A stretch of DNA of 64,000 bases from Muribaculaceae bacterium Isolate-036 (Harlan) (GTDB lineage: Bacteria; Bacteroidota; Bacteroidia; Bacteroidales; Muribaculaceae), in contig RIAY01000008.1 of the NCBI GenBank assembly GCA_003833075.1, forward strand, positions 1-64,000, given 5' to 3'. This document shows, in pieces, positions 8,686 to 16,650 of the stretch (the first letter of the stretch is position 1; each line of letters begins with the position of its first letter). A program made the position numbers and the translations under genes. The notes below the pieces were generated by a model that was not told where the DNA came from, ran no database searches, and saw nothing but the letters and a program-made list of their open reading frames with translations.

Positions 8686-9414
8686 TTAAAACATGTCTGC
8701 TAATTCGGAAAAACTATATCCACGACCTCTCGGCATGGGAAGATTTATGTTACCCCCATATTCTTCCTGACCATGCTTATTGGGCATAGCATGAACAAAC
8801 GACACTGCTAGTACACACTTAGCACCTCCTTGCATTAGAGATGCAGCCAATTGGGCATACCCTCTGAGAACAGGAGTATTTGTATAACAGAATGGTAATA
8901 TGATAATCTTTCCAGATATGACGTCTGGATCAATACTTAAAGATACGTTTGTTCCGTTTGTCGCTTTTACTCTGAACACATCTTCATCGTTCAGAGTCAT
9001 GTTCTGTTGGAGAGTCATTACAAACTCATTTAATACAAGGAAATCGTTTGAATTAGGTTGTAGGGATTGTGTATTAGCAACTACAACATTGAAATTATTT
9101 TCACCGCCAACAATACTATTAAATTCAGGATCAAGGCTTATTGCTTGCATAATAAGAAAGGCGGCATGGATGCAACCTCCCTGGGCACATTGCTCATAAT
9201 GCCTTTTATATCGAGATTTGCTTACTTCCATAAGTTCTGAAGTTGGGAAGAGAGCACCTAATGAGCGCCATTGAAAATTCCCAATCTTACCCTTTACAGA
9301 CCAATTCGGTCTGTCGGAATTTATTGGTAGTAATTCAATTGTGGGAAACAATCGAGTAACTTGGCCGATTGGCTTCTTGCATTCTTGTGAATATCGTTCT
9401 ATAAATTTATCCAT
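8686..9414 (-). CDS. Divergent phosphoribosyltransferase-like protein (paralogue 1)
   Basis: This 242-residue protein has a segment KGKIGNFQWRSL and a C-terminal core GKIIILPFCYTN, then a helix, then GGAKCVLAVSFVHA. The pattern follows the phosphoribosyltransferase strand, PRPP-loop, helix and GA-rich strand, but the canonical acidic loop is missing. The protein at 6985-7788 shares both segments (GRVGYYQW and DVIIPLLYASN), so the operon seems to carry two paralogues separated by one gene. Associations of phosphoribosyltransferase-like proteins with TerY-type phosphorylation genes have been described in comparative-genomic work on ter systems, as I recall it. The function, perhaps a nucleotide-like signal or DNA modification, is inference. 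Confidence 0.6.
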   Translation of the reverse strand: MDKFIERYSQECKKPIGQVTRLFPTIELLPINSDRPNWSVKGKIGNFQWRSLGALFPTSELMEVSKSRYKRHYEQCAQGGCIHAAFLIMQAISLDPEFNSIVGGENNFNVVVANTQSLQPNSNDFLVLNEFVMTLQQNMTLNDEDVFRVKATNGTNVSLSIDPDVISGKIIILPFCYTNTPVLRGYAQLAASLMQGGAKCVLAVSFVHAMPNKHGQEEYGGNINLPMPRGRGYSFSELADMF

Positions 9415-9418
9415 AATG

Positions 9419-10516
9419 TTATTCTGCTATCATTGAAAGAAGGTTCATGAGAAACCATGGGTCAAAGCCTTGCATAGTAAGTCGTTTAGCAGTAGCTCCA
9501 TCACGATGTATTTCAATTCCATCACTATATGGATTCACACCAATGATTTTCTTATATGGAATTTTTATCCCTTTCATCATTGAGTGAAAAATGAGGTTCT
9601 TGTTTGTGACATAAAGTGTTCCGGTCCCAATCGGTTGCATGGAAGTATGTTCAACTGCATGGCCCTTGCTTCCTCCTGTGCGATAATATACACCACGACA
9701 AATACGAAACGACATTCCTCTGTTTCGGCCGACCCATTCGCGCTCAATTTTCTCTTCATATACCGTAACACCATTGAATGCCCATAAAATAGTCTCTGTC
9801 CTACTGAGCATGATAGGAGCGTTAAAACTCTTCTGAGGTAATACTCCACGTTGAAGATTCTTAAGGACTGCGGCTTGACCTAACTTCTCAATTTCTGATC
9901 CCTGAAGAGAAGCTGGCAGATTATTCAATGGCAATGCGAGAGTGTTGACATAGTTGTCTATTTTACGTTGCTCATCATCTGAAAGTATACCATCGTTCAG
10001 GAAATTATGAGCAGCTTTATTAAGAACATAATAGTATGCTTCATTGGCACCCTGTTGGGAAATGGGTAACGTAGATATTACTCGTTGACAGCGGGCTTGA
10101 GCTTCTGGTAATGTGAGGGAATCTGTGAAGTATTCTACCATGAACCCTCTAAGCAACTTTTGAGTAAAGGCATCGACAACACCCTTACTGTTAACATTGG
10201 CGTATGCCACTCCCACAGCATTGATGAAATCATCGACCATTTTGAGATGACTGGGTTTGAACGGACGCCTGATACTTTCCGTGTATCCACGCAGGGCCTT
10301 GTCTGCTATTTCGGCAACATCATTATCACTAAGGTACATTGTTGAAGCAAGCTTTTTCCGTGAGATTATCACATCATAAGCCGTCATTGTTCCATTAAAA
10401 TAACGTTGGCAAATGCTCTCAAAATCAGAGTATCCTGACATATGCTTGTTCTCACACTCCTTATGAGAGCGTGAGAACAAAATAGTTGATTGTCCGCAAT
10501 ACTTACATGTACCCAT
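9419..10516 (-). CDS. Zinc-finger protein with C-terminal bacterial PH-like domain
   Basis: This 365-residue protein begins with a short zinc-binding knuckle (CKYCGQ, with a second ligand set at HKECENKH). It continues with an alpha-helical middle region (about 30-220) and ends in a pattern typical of bacterial PH-like domains: GTLYVTNKNLIF, a basic turn, KIPYKKIIGVNPYSDGIEI and a final helix near 350. The middle region might be a TerB-like helical module, but I cannot show that. No membrane segment is visible. It lies three bases upstream of nothing but its operon partner PP2C, so it is probably a scaffold or substrate of the kinase/phosphatase pair. Confidence 0.65.
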   Translation of the reverse strand: MGTCKYCGQSTILFSRSHKECENKHMSGYSDFESICQRYFNGTMTAYDVIISRKKLASTMYLSDNDVAEIADKALRGYTESIRRPFKPSHLKMVDDFINAVGVAYANVNSKGVVDAFTQKLLRGFMVEYFTDSLTLPEAQARCQRVISTLPISQQGANEAYYYVLNKAAHNFLNDGILSDDEQRKIDNYVNTLALPLNNLPASLQGSEIEKLGQAAVLKNLQRGVLPQKSFNAPIMLSRTETILWAFNGVTVYEEKIEREWVGRNRGMSFRICRGVYYRTGGSKGHAVEHTSMQPIGTGTLYVTNKNLIFHSMMKGIKIPYKKIIGVNPYSDGIEIHRDGATAKRLTMQGFDPWFLMNLLSMIAE

Positions 10517-10519
10517 TGA

Positions 10520-11689
10520 TTAATGCCTTTTATTCAATTTCTTATCAAAAGTTTGAATAGTTTCTACGTTCCTTTCGTTCTTCTCGAGAGCTTCTTCCAC
10601 TCGCCCCAAATCATTTTGAGCGTATGTCAATTCAATACTCTGGCTCTCTGACAGTTCCCTTAAATCTTTCAATCGCTCAATCTTCTCTCGCAGCCCAGCT
10701 TTCTTGTTTTCAAGTTCTTCGAATTCCAGATGAAGTCTGGCAAGCTGCAACTGTGACATAAGAAGAGCATTATATCTTCTTCTTTCCGGATACTTCCAGA
10801 AAACGCAGGCGATAGACATGTCATCTTGGCTACCTATCTTGCTTATTCGGGGTAAATCTGATTCCAACGTATTCAGCACCTGTTTCGGACTCGATGTCGC
10901 AATCTCTTTGTATAGTCTGATATAGAAATCAGTCAGTCTATCTCCGTCGCCATATGTATCATCAATTCCATCAGAACCGAGGAACACGGCTTCCGGAAAT
11001 GTGCCATTGCCGCAATAAGCGAATCTGAATTCTGAAGCCGCATCGCTGTCACAAATTGACGTTGTTCTATTTAAGAAACATTGGTCATCCCAAGGTACAA
11101 GTTGTTTGGCTTCCATACCATGTTCGCCAATATTGAAGAATACAATTTTACCGTCTCCGATTTGGAATGAGAACCAGTAGCCTTCGGTCATAACATAGGC
11201 CATAAGAGTACACCCATAGATTTTCTCTAACGAGCCGTTGCAGCTCTTAAGGCTGTTCTCAAACTCGTTGAGATATTTATCTTCAACGTTTTCTCGTTCC
11301 CAATCGGTAATGTCATTAGATTTAGCGTGCTCAACTATTTCTATATTCCATTGCCTGATAACATAGGAAACCAGCCACGATAATGACCTGTAAGCGTCAT
11401 CGTTAGAAGCATCTGGATTAACGCCATACTGCACCAGTCCGTCACTGTGAAATAACTTGGCGGTGGATTCCTCTTTGACGAATCTTTCGATTGCTTCTTT
11501 CGCAATATTAACAGCAAGTTCAGATCCCTTGTCACTTCGGAAATAGCGTGCTCCACCGTGGCCATCGCTTACAATAGCCACGGCGAATGCACCTTTGGAT
11601 TCTGCTTGAGAATAGTCTTGACACGGCTTATTAGAAGCCTTATGACTTTCTCCTTGACATGAATGGTTTAGAACTCCTACGCCTTTCAT
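10520..11689 (-). CDS. PP2C-family protein phosphatase of a TerY-P-like triad
   Basis: This 389-residue Ser/Thr phosphatase has the PP2C metal-binding signatures: CQDYSQ near residue 25, VSDGHGG near 40, SDGIDDTYGDGD in the second half and GSQDDMS towards the end. About 80 C-terminal residues rich in Glu, Lys and Leu form a probable coiled coil. Start chosen at 11689, ten bases after the von Willebrand gene; the longer open frame from 11848 would overlap that gene by about 150 bases. The order kinase, vWA, PP2C matches the TerY-P triad proposed to act as a phosphorylation switch in ter-type stress systems. It would reverse the neighbouring kinase. Confidence 0.88.
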   Translation of the reverse strand: MKGVGVLNHSCQGESHKASNKPCQDYSQAESKGAFAVAIVSDGHGGARYFRSDKGSELAVNIAKEAIERFVKEESTAKLFHSDGLVQYGVNPDASNDDAYRSLSWLVSYVIRQWNIEIVEHAKSNDITDWERENVEDKYLNEFENSLKSCNGSLEKIYGCTLMAYVMTEGYWFSFQIGDGKIVFFNIGEHGMEAKQLVPWDDQCFLNRTTSICDSDAASEFRFAYCGNGTFPEAVFLGSDGIDDTYGDGDRLTDFYIRLYKEIATSSPKQVLNTLESDLPRISKIGSQDDMSIACVFWKYPERRRYNALLMSQLQLARLHLEFEELENKKAGLREKIERLKDLRELSESQSIELTYAQNDLGRVEEALEKNERNVETIQTFDKKLNKRH

Positions 11690-11699
11690 TGTTTTTAGT

Positions 11700-12446
11700 T
11701 TAGTCCCACTCGTCGTAGTTGTCACTTCCGGGAGCACCGGGTTTAGCGGCAGTTTCAGCACCTGGTGTATTTTGGGTGATTTCCTCCAGCTGCTCTTCCA
11801 TTTGCTCTTGCTTGGTTTTTTCAGACGTGGTTTTGCTTTGGCTTCCAATCAGAGTAGATCTGAGAGCCAAGAACTTAATCATGTCCTTAAGTGCATCGAG
11901 ATTGTGAACTTTCACGATTGATTCTTTGGAGCCAGTAAACTGTTCGAGCACGTTGTCATCGGCATCATTGCCGATTGAGATAGCCAGTCTGATTCCGTTT
12001 TTGAACCAACTGTTTTCCCATAACTTCTTGACACCTGCATCAAAGTTGTCTGTCGGTCCTCCATCGGAAAGAAGGATAACAACCGGTGCATAGCTGCCAC
12101 TGGGCGATGACATGAATCCTCCGTTACGAGAAAGTTTCTTGTCAAGCTCAACATATGCCTCTCCAAGTGAGGTCATTCCGGCTGCCTGAACCTTTTGCCA
12201 GATGAACTCATTGGCAAGTTTCGGTTCATCATACAACCAGTGAGTACTATTGGAGAACTCCAGAGCTGCGATCTTGATCTCAGCATCGGTATTGTTGTCT
12301 GAAATCTCACCAACCATGGGGAGAACGTTCTCGATTGCATCGTTAACGCTTGCAATCTTTTCACCGTTCATAGAACCGGATTTGTCAATGAGGAAGAACA
12401 GAACCATCTGTCTTCTCATCTGTTCGTCATTTTCTAATAATGGCAT
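11700..12446 (-). CDS. TerY-like von Willebrand factor A domain protein
   Basis: This 248-residue protein is almost entirely one vWA domain. Its MIDAS metal site is visible as DKSGSM near residue 18, a Thr/Ser-containing loop (GMTSLGEAY) and SDGGPTD near 127. A charged C-terminal tail rich in Gln and Glu follows. Such TerY-like proteins are predicted to scaffold phosphorylated partners in a metal-dependent way. It lies between the kinase and phosphatase genes in a tight operon, the expected place in a TerY-P triad. No signal peptide is present. Confidence 0.88.
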   Translation of the reverse strand: MPLLENDEQMRRQMVLFFLIDKSGSMNGEKIASVNDAIENVLPMVGEISDNNTDAEIKIAALEFSNSTHWLYDEPKLANEFIWQKVQAAGMTSLGEAYVELDKKLSRNGGFMSSPSGSYAPVVILLSDGGPTDNFDAGVKKLWENSWFKNGIRLAISIGNDADDNVLEQFTGSKESIVKVHNLDALKDMIKFLALRSTLIGSQSKTTSEKTKQEQMEEQLEEITQNTPGAETAAKPGAPGSDNYDEWD

Positions 12447-12468
12447 TTCTACTTCTTATTGAGGTTTA

Positions 12469-13734
12469 TTATACTATTGTTGCTTTGTTGTTTGAATCAA
12501 AGCTGACTTTAAGGCCCGCTTTGACCGGCATGGTTCCGTTAGGCTCGATGCTCTTCAATTTGCCGCTTGGAGTCTCAACCGTCCATTTCTCAGATGTCAT
12601 ATTTTGAATTTGGACAGGATACTTGTCGCCTGGCACTGTTACAATGCGAGCCGTCGGAGTGTTGTCATATCCGAGATAGAAAACGGTGCCCGGAGTAAGC
12701 CATACAGTGCGGTTCGACAACTGGATGCCGCCAGCTATTTGCATTGCAGTGCCGCAGTTCATGCACTTTGACGACTGAGGATCAGTAATGAAGGTCTCCT
12801 CCTTACATTTCGGGCATACCACGAGTATATCGCGAAGACTGCGAATGACATTTTGCCATTTCTTCTCTATGCTACGCTTATTAGGGTCTTTCAATTTTTC
12901 CTGAGTGAACTCTTCGATGAAGGCACTTCGCAGAATGGCAGGATATACCGGCCATCTACGGATAACATTGCGATGCACTCCGCGTACAGGACGATTGCTT
13001 GTATTCTTTTCATCGTAAATGAAGAGAATTTCGCTGCCATAGAATTTCTTCTCGTACTTTTCGGTCAGACAAGGACATTGAAGCACCTTATCTCCTTCAA
13101 ACGGATGGTTGCCATAGAAAAGCATGAAAAGAAGTACTGCAAGAGAGAAACGGTCACTGCCCTTGTTTGGCATGTTCTTTCCTAACACTATTTCCGGAGC
13201 CATGTATCGTGCCTTGCCGAGGATGCCAGACGCTTCGCCTTCCGGCATAACGTTGTCATTGTCGCAAATCAGCACATCGCCAGACTCAGGGTGGATAAAG
13301 AAGTTGCCGTCGTTGAGATCCTGATAGCTGAAGCCACTGAGGTGAAGATTCTTGAAACCTTCACAAATTTTCATGGCAGCATTGAGGAGTGCCTCGAAAG
13401 ACTGGAATTGAACGCGGGCAAGATAGAATTGCCCGAACTCATAATATCCATCAGGACGCAACGGCATAATATATCCATAGCTTCCTTTCTCTTTCATGGT
13501 TACATACTCGGGCCACAGGAATGCTCCTGAGGGGGCTCCTTTCTTAACGTTGGATTCGAGATTCTTGTAAAATCTATCATCGGGAGCATTAAGATACCAC
13601 TTGAGTGCCATCTTCTTCCCGAGAAGTTCCACAAGGTAAACGATGCCCTGACCACCACGCCCCAGTTCTTTGACTACTGTTGCTTGAAGTCCTCCGACAA
13701 GATTTACTTTGTCATTTGTTTTTAATTCTTTCAT
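12469..13734 (-). CDS. Ser/Thr protein kinase with zinc ribbon, TerY-P type
   Basis: This 421-residue protein has an N-terminal eukaryotic-like kinase domain (about 10-300): glycine loop GRGGQG, catalytic Lys in MALKW, catalytic loop YQDLNDGN (the usual HRD His-Arg replaced by Tyr-Gln), metal-binding ICDNDN and MAPEIV. A zinc ribbon follows (CPKC and CMNC near 310-335). The last 80 residues are beta-rich and may be FHA-like. No transmembrane segment is present, so it is a cytoplasmic kinase. It is the first gene of the seven-gene operon, with a -7 promoter element about 40 bases upstream of its ATG. Confidence 0.88.
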   Translation of the reverse strand: MKELKTNDKVNLVGGLQATVVKELGRGGQGIVYLVELLGKKMALKWYLNAPDDRFYKNLESNVKKGAPSGAFLWPEYVTMKEKGSYGYIMPLRPDGYYEFGQFYLARVQFQSFEALLNAAMKICEGFKNLHLSGFSYQDLNDGNFFIHPESGDVLICDNDNVMPEGEASGILGKARYMAPEIVLGKNMPNKGSDRFSLAVLLFMLFYGNHPFEGDKVLQCPCLTEKYEKKFYGSEILFIYDEKNTSNRPVRGVHRNVIRRWPVYPAILRSAFIEEFTQEKLKDPNKRSIEKKWQNVIRSLRDILVVCPKCKEETFITDPQSSKCMNCGTAMQIAGGIQLSNRTVWLTPGTVFYLGYDNTPTARIVTVPGDKYPVQIQNMTSEKWTVETPSGKLKSIEPNGTMPVKAGLKVSFDSNNKATIV

Positions 13735-13771
13735 TTATCTTAGGTCGTTTGTTTCATATATCCGTTAACCG

Positions 13772-13780
13772 GCAAATGTA
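13772..13780 (-). promoter_or_regulatory. Candidate -7 element for the kinase/phosphatase operon
   Basis: TACATTTGC on the minus strand matches the Bacteroidota -7 consensus and lies about 38 bases before the kinase ATG. No TTTG is found at the expected -33 position, so the promoter may be weak or activator-dependent. Confidence 0.5.
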
Positions 13781-13850
13781 AACATTTCTAATCACATTCC
13801 TCCGCCAGACAAGTCGAATGTCTCTCCCGGAACGACACTACTTGACTCTT

Positions 13851-14054
13851 TCAAAAATCATCCGATGCGTTCTTTAACTCCTTCAGCGCAGGTAGCATAT
13901 ACTTGTGTTGGAGCGCGAATCCGATTACAGCACCGATATTCGCTTTAATCAGGGCTGAATGAGGCGGTCCGATAAAACAGGCTATGCCGCCTAATATTCC
14001 GGGGAGTATGGCAAATTTAAGTAGAGCCAACTGCTTCTGAATTACTTTATCCAT
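13851..14054 (-). CDS. Small two-helix membrane protein
   Basis: This 67-residue protein starts MDKVIQKQ. Its hydrophobic stretches around LKFAILPGILGGIACFIG and IGAVIGFALQ look like two membrane helices joined by a short polar loop (PPHSALIK). I chose the ATG at 14054, which overlaps the TAA of the FtsZ-like remnant (AATGGATAA), as for coupled genes; a longer frame starts at 14078. The function is unknown. It may have anchored the FtsZ-like protein to the membrane. That partner now appears broken. Confidence 0.6.
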   Translation of the reverse strand: MDKVIQKQLALLKFAILPGILGGIACFIGPPHSALIKANIGAVIGFALQHKYMLPALKELKNASDDF

Positions 14055-14473
14055 TCTCCAGTTCCTTTCCTGCGGCAAGTATCGAGACTTTTACCTCGGT
14101 GTCTTCTATACTCTCATCGGGATATACCGCCCAAATAACATAAATGCTTTCCGACAGTCCACTGACAAAATCGGTTAGCGCAGTCATTTCTTGCATAGTC
14201 AAAGGCTGCTGGCCATCTTTGTTGAAATATAGGAAAATCGAAATCTGTTCGACTGTATTGAGTATTGATGAAGTCAACGCGCCTTTAATACAGTCTACAG
14301 CTTCTGCGATACGTCCTTCACCATAGCCCATTACTGCCTTGATGAAGGTATCCGTATGACTTTACTGTCTCGATTATTCCTTTTGTTGCCTCCCCGATGC
14401 CAATTACGCGGAAGCTGGTGGGGAGACTCATGTTGCAAAACCTATTTAATATATTATTGTCACTCATCTTCAT
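14047..14473 (-). pseudogene. FtsZ/tubulin-like gene, internally deleted and frameshifted
   Basis: Two short frames join to spell the two ends of an FtsZ-like protein. The first (14473-14318) gives 51 residues including FRVIGIGEATKGIIETV, which resembles the opening strand and glycine-rich loop of FtsZ. The second (14331-14047, open slightly further upstream) begins KAVMGYGEGR and ends with an acidic strand and VKVSILAAG, matching the FtsZ C-terminal domain (MGIGEA to VTVIATG). The middle of a protein of about 300 residues, including the GGGTGTG signature loop, is absent, and the halves are in different frames. The gene therefore looks inactivated by a deletion near 14345-14360. The identification rests on motif similarity. 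Confidence 0.65.
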
Positions 14474-14500
14474 TTTGACGATATGGTTTAATTATGTAAT

Positions 14501-14531
14501 GCAGTGATAGCCAGTTATCAGCTATCACTGC
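14501..14531. repeat. 11-bp perfect inverted repeat upstream of the FtsZ-like remnant
   Basis: The arms GCAGTGATAGC (14501-14511) and GCTATCACTGC (14521-14531) are separated by nine bases. No T-run follows on the minus strand, so a terminator is less likely than an operator or leader hairpin. It lies about 30 bases upstream of the remnant's start codon and about 40 bases after the exonuclease stop. Confidence 0.6.
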
Positions 14532-14569
14532 AAAGATTTGTCAGAGAATTAGAGTATTCAAACGATTGG

Positions 14570-15058
14570 TTATAGTAATTTTAATGCTATTGCCGCACAA
14601 GCCTCAGCGTCACAAAGAGCATGATGATGATTTTCCATGTCATAGCCGCAAGCTGCTGCCGACAGATGGAGTTGATGACTCGGAATGTCAAGACAACGCC
14701 TGGAGGCGGCAAGAGTGCAATAAAATTCGTAACCGGGGTATTCCATACCATATTCCTCGAATACCGCCTTCAGGCAGCTTTCGTCAAAGGGCCTGTTGTG
14801 GGCCACAAGCGGCAGACCTTTGATTCTGTCAGCAACTTGTGCCCACACTTCCGGGAATGTCGGCTGCCCGTCAGTGTCGTGCCGGGTGAGACCGTGAACC
14901 TCAGTAGTCCAGTATGTATAGTAATTAGGGGCGGGCTTAATAAGACTATAAAATCTATCAACTATCTCACCACCTCGCACGATTACTATACCGACGCTGC
15001 ACACGCTGGAGCGTCGGCCATTGGCTGTTTCAAAGTCTATTGCTACAAAGTCTTGCAT
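14570..15058 (-). CDS. DnaQ-like DEDDh 3'-5' exonuclease
   Basis: This 162-residue protein is a single exonuclease domain of the DNA polymerase III epsilon type. The motifs are DFET near residue 8 (Exo I), HNRPFDESCL near 90-100 (Exo II), and HHALCDAEA near 143-152 (Exo III with the catalytic His and Asp). It lacks polymerase or BRCT extensions, so it is a stand-alone proofreading or repair-type nuclease. It starts two bases after the WYL regulator's stop and is probably co-transcribed with it. In this island context it could be the nuclease effector controlled by the regulator, but it may equally be a common chromosomal gene. Confidence 0.88.
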   Translation of the reverse strand: MQDFVAIDFETANGRRSSVCSVGIVIVRGGEIVDRFYSLIKPAPNYYTYWTTEVHGLTRHDTDGQPTFPEVWAQVADRIKGLPLVAHNRPFDESCLKAVFEEYGMEYPGYEFYCTLAASRRCLDIPSHQLHLSAAACGYDMENHHHALCDAEACAAIALKLL

Positions 15059-15060
15059 TG

Positions 15061-15963
15061 TCAGTCGTTATTATAGAGTTCATACATATCTGAAATCCAG
15101 ACTTTCATAGTCTTGCGAAGAGAAGCCGGACTTACGACCTCTATCATAGACCCAACATGAAGCAACTTCATTATGAAGTCATACGTCGGCGATAGATACA
15201 ACTCAAAATCAGCATATTCGCCATAGTCCTCAATAAGTCGCTGACTATGATGAAGTGGGAGTGATTTCAGATAATATTTATGGTCTTCGTTGGCACGAAT
15301 AACTATTCTCTCTGGCTTGACATCGTATCCGATGACTACGCCAAATTTAGTTGCGAAATACTCTGTCGCATCAAAATCTTTTGGCAACTTGAAGAATGTT
15401 TCTGTTGGTTCTACGCTCTCCATACGGTCAAGACCATAAATCTTTATCTCGTCTCGGTTATTGTGACCAAGCACATACCAACGGTTGTCAAACAGTTTCA
15501 CACAATACGGCTCAATGGGGAAGCTGTAGCTATGCTCCTTCTTGAACGGACGATATGAGATATTCACGACTCGGTTCTCTTTCATTGCCTCCAAGATGGT
15601 AGTCAGATGATCACGACCGGAAGGAATCTCGTCAACCAATATACGTCCCTTCAAAGAGAGGTTTTCTCCGATGACGTTGCCAACGGCAAATGAATCAAGC
15701 ATCCATTTCTTCAGCTTGTCCTCGTCTATATCCTCCGGATTGGCAATATAATAGAGGTATCCTCCTACTTTCTGACAATCGATGTTGATGCCGAACTGGG
15801 AGAAAATGGCGTCACGCCAGCGGTTGAACGTAGCGCGGTGGAGCGGCTTGCAGTCGCTCAAATCTTTGTTACGCTCCCAACGTTCGGAAAGATCCTTATG
15901 AGAAATCTTACCGGCACGGCGAATCGTATCAATCAGCCAAGTGTATTTTTGTAGTTGGTTCAT
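15061..15963 (-). CDS. WYL-domain transcriptional regulator
   Basis: This 300-residue protein has an N-terminal winged-helix-like part (MNQLQKYTWLIDTIRRAGKI) and a WYL domain at about 130-230 (VNISYRPF, then EPYCVKLFDNRWYVLG). A C-terminal extension follows. WYL regulators bind nucleic-acid ligands and often control defence loci. I chose the start at 15963; the longer frame to 16098 would run through the ssrA terminator and into its 3' flank. It lies between the tmRNA gene and the accessory island and is coupled to the exonuclease gene. Confidence 0.88.
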   Translation of the reverse strand: MNQLQKYTWLIDTIRRAGKISHKDLSERWERNKDLSDCKPLHRATFNRWRDAIFSQFGINIDCQKVGGYLYYIANPEDIDEDKLKKWMLDSFAVGNVIGENLSLKGRILVDEIPSGRDHLTTILEAMKENRVVNISYRPFKKEHSYSFPIEPYCVKLFDNRWYVLGHNNRDEIKIYGLDRMESVEPTETFFKLPKDFDATEYFATKFGVVIGYDVKPERIVIRANEDHKYYLKSLPLHHSQRLIEDYGEYADFELYLSPTYDFIMKLLHVGSMIEVVSPASLRKTMKVWISDMYELYNND

Positions 15964-16023
15964 ATCTATTTTGAGTTTTTCTGTCCGAAATCGGTCCTGA
16001 GTCGATAGGGTCGGGATACTAAA

Positions 16024-16055
16024 AAACCGCACAATATGCTGATATTGCGCGGTTT
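16024..16055 (-). terminator. Rho-independent terminator of ssrA
   Basis: A 14-bp stem (AAACCGCACAATAT paired with ATATTGCGCGGTTT, one G-T pair) with a four-base loop is followed on the minus strand by a run of six T. It lies about 50 bases beyond the tmRNA 3' end. Confidence 0.85.
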
Positions 16056-16102
16056 GTCTCGATTTTGTCTTGTGTTGACCGGAGAGTGTCCGGTACACAT
16101 AG

Positions 16103-16503
16103 TGGAACTGGAGGGGATTGAACCCTCGTCCAAACGCGGAATCAATAAGCCTTCTACATGCTTAGTCTGCGAATTGATTTTTGTGTTATCACAGGCTCGC
16201 GACAACCAATAATAACCATAGTTCCTAAATCTCGGAATTACGCCGGAACAACATAATTCCTATTTCCGAATTTCTCTGCACCTCCTTGTCCAAACGTCTC
16301 GGAACCGGGCAATGGGGAGATGTCTCGTTCACCTCACTTTGAGGCAAATAAAGGAACCCTACTGTACTTCAGGTTACGCAGCGAGAGCGTAATTGTTATT
16401 TTCGCCAATTATAGTTCGACGATCTTGCGATTATAGAGCTTGAACGCCAAAGCTCTGCATGCTTACCTACCGCTTCTACACGCTGTCAAAGCCAATCAGT
16501 CCC
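16103..16503 (-). ncRNA. ssrA: Transfer-messenger RNA (tmRNA)
   Basis: The 5' end GGGACTG (16503-16497) pairs with CAGTTCC near the 3' end, forming a seven-base acceptor stem followed by discriminator A. The CCA tail is not encoded; CTA stands there. GGTTCAATCC forms the T-loop. The tag reading frame is visible at 16406-16374 and encodes GENNNYALAA followed by TAA, with the universal ALAA degradation ending. It rescues stalled ribosomes. A candidate -7 box (TATATTTGC, 16529-16521) precedes it, overlapping the foot of a long hairpin. The gene borders the accessory island, consistent with ssrA being a frequent integration target. Confidence 0.95.
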
Positions 16504-16530
16504 ATAAAATCTCATGGTTTGCAAATATAT

Positions 16531-16577
16531 AAAATTAAAACGGCATACAGATGATGTCTGTATGCCGTTTTAATTTT
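16531..16577. terminator. Long perfect hairpin between the sialic acid operon and ssrA
   Basis: Arms of 21 bp (16531-16551 and 16557-16577) surround a five-base loop; the core is CGGCATACAGA/TCTGTATGCCG, flanked by A/T tracts that provide T-runs in both directions. It probably ends transcription of the minus-strand operon finishing at 16651. It also lies where the ssrA -33 element should be. Confidence 0.8.
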
Positions 16578-16650
16578 ATATAACTATTATTAACACAATT
16601 TAACCCTAAATGACAGCCGGAGTTAAATTCCTTCAATCTTCCCGTTTATT

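Noticed and set aside
15966-16205. Open frame running through the tmRNA 3' end
   Set aside because: It crosses the ssrA acceptor stem and terminator, so it is a by-product of RNA gene sequence.
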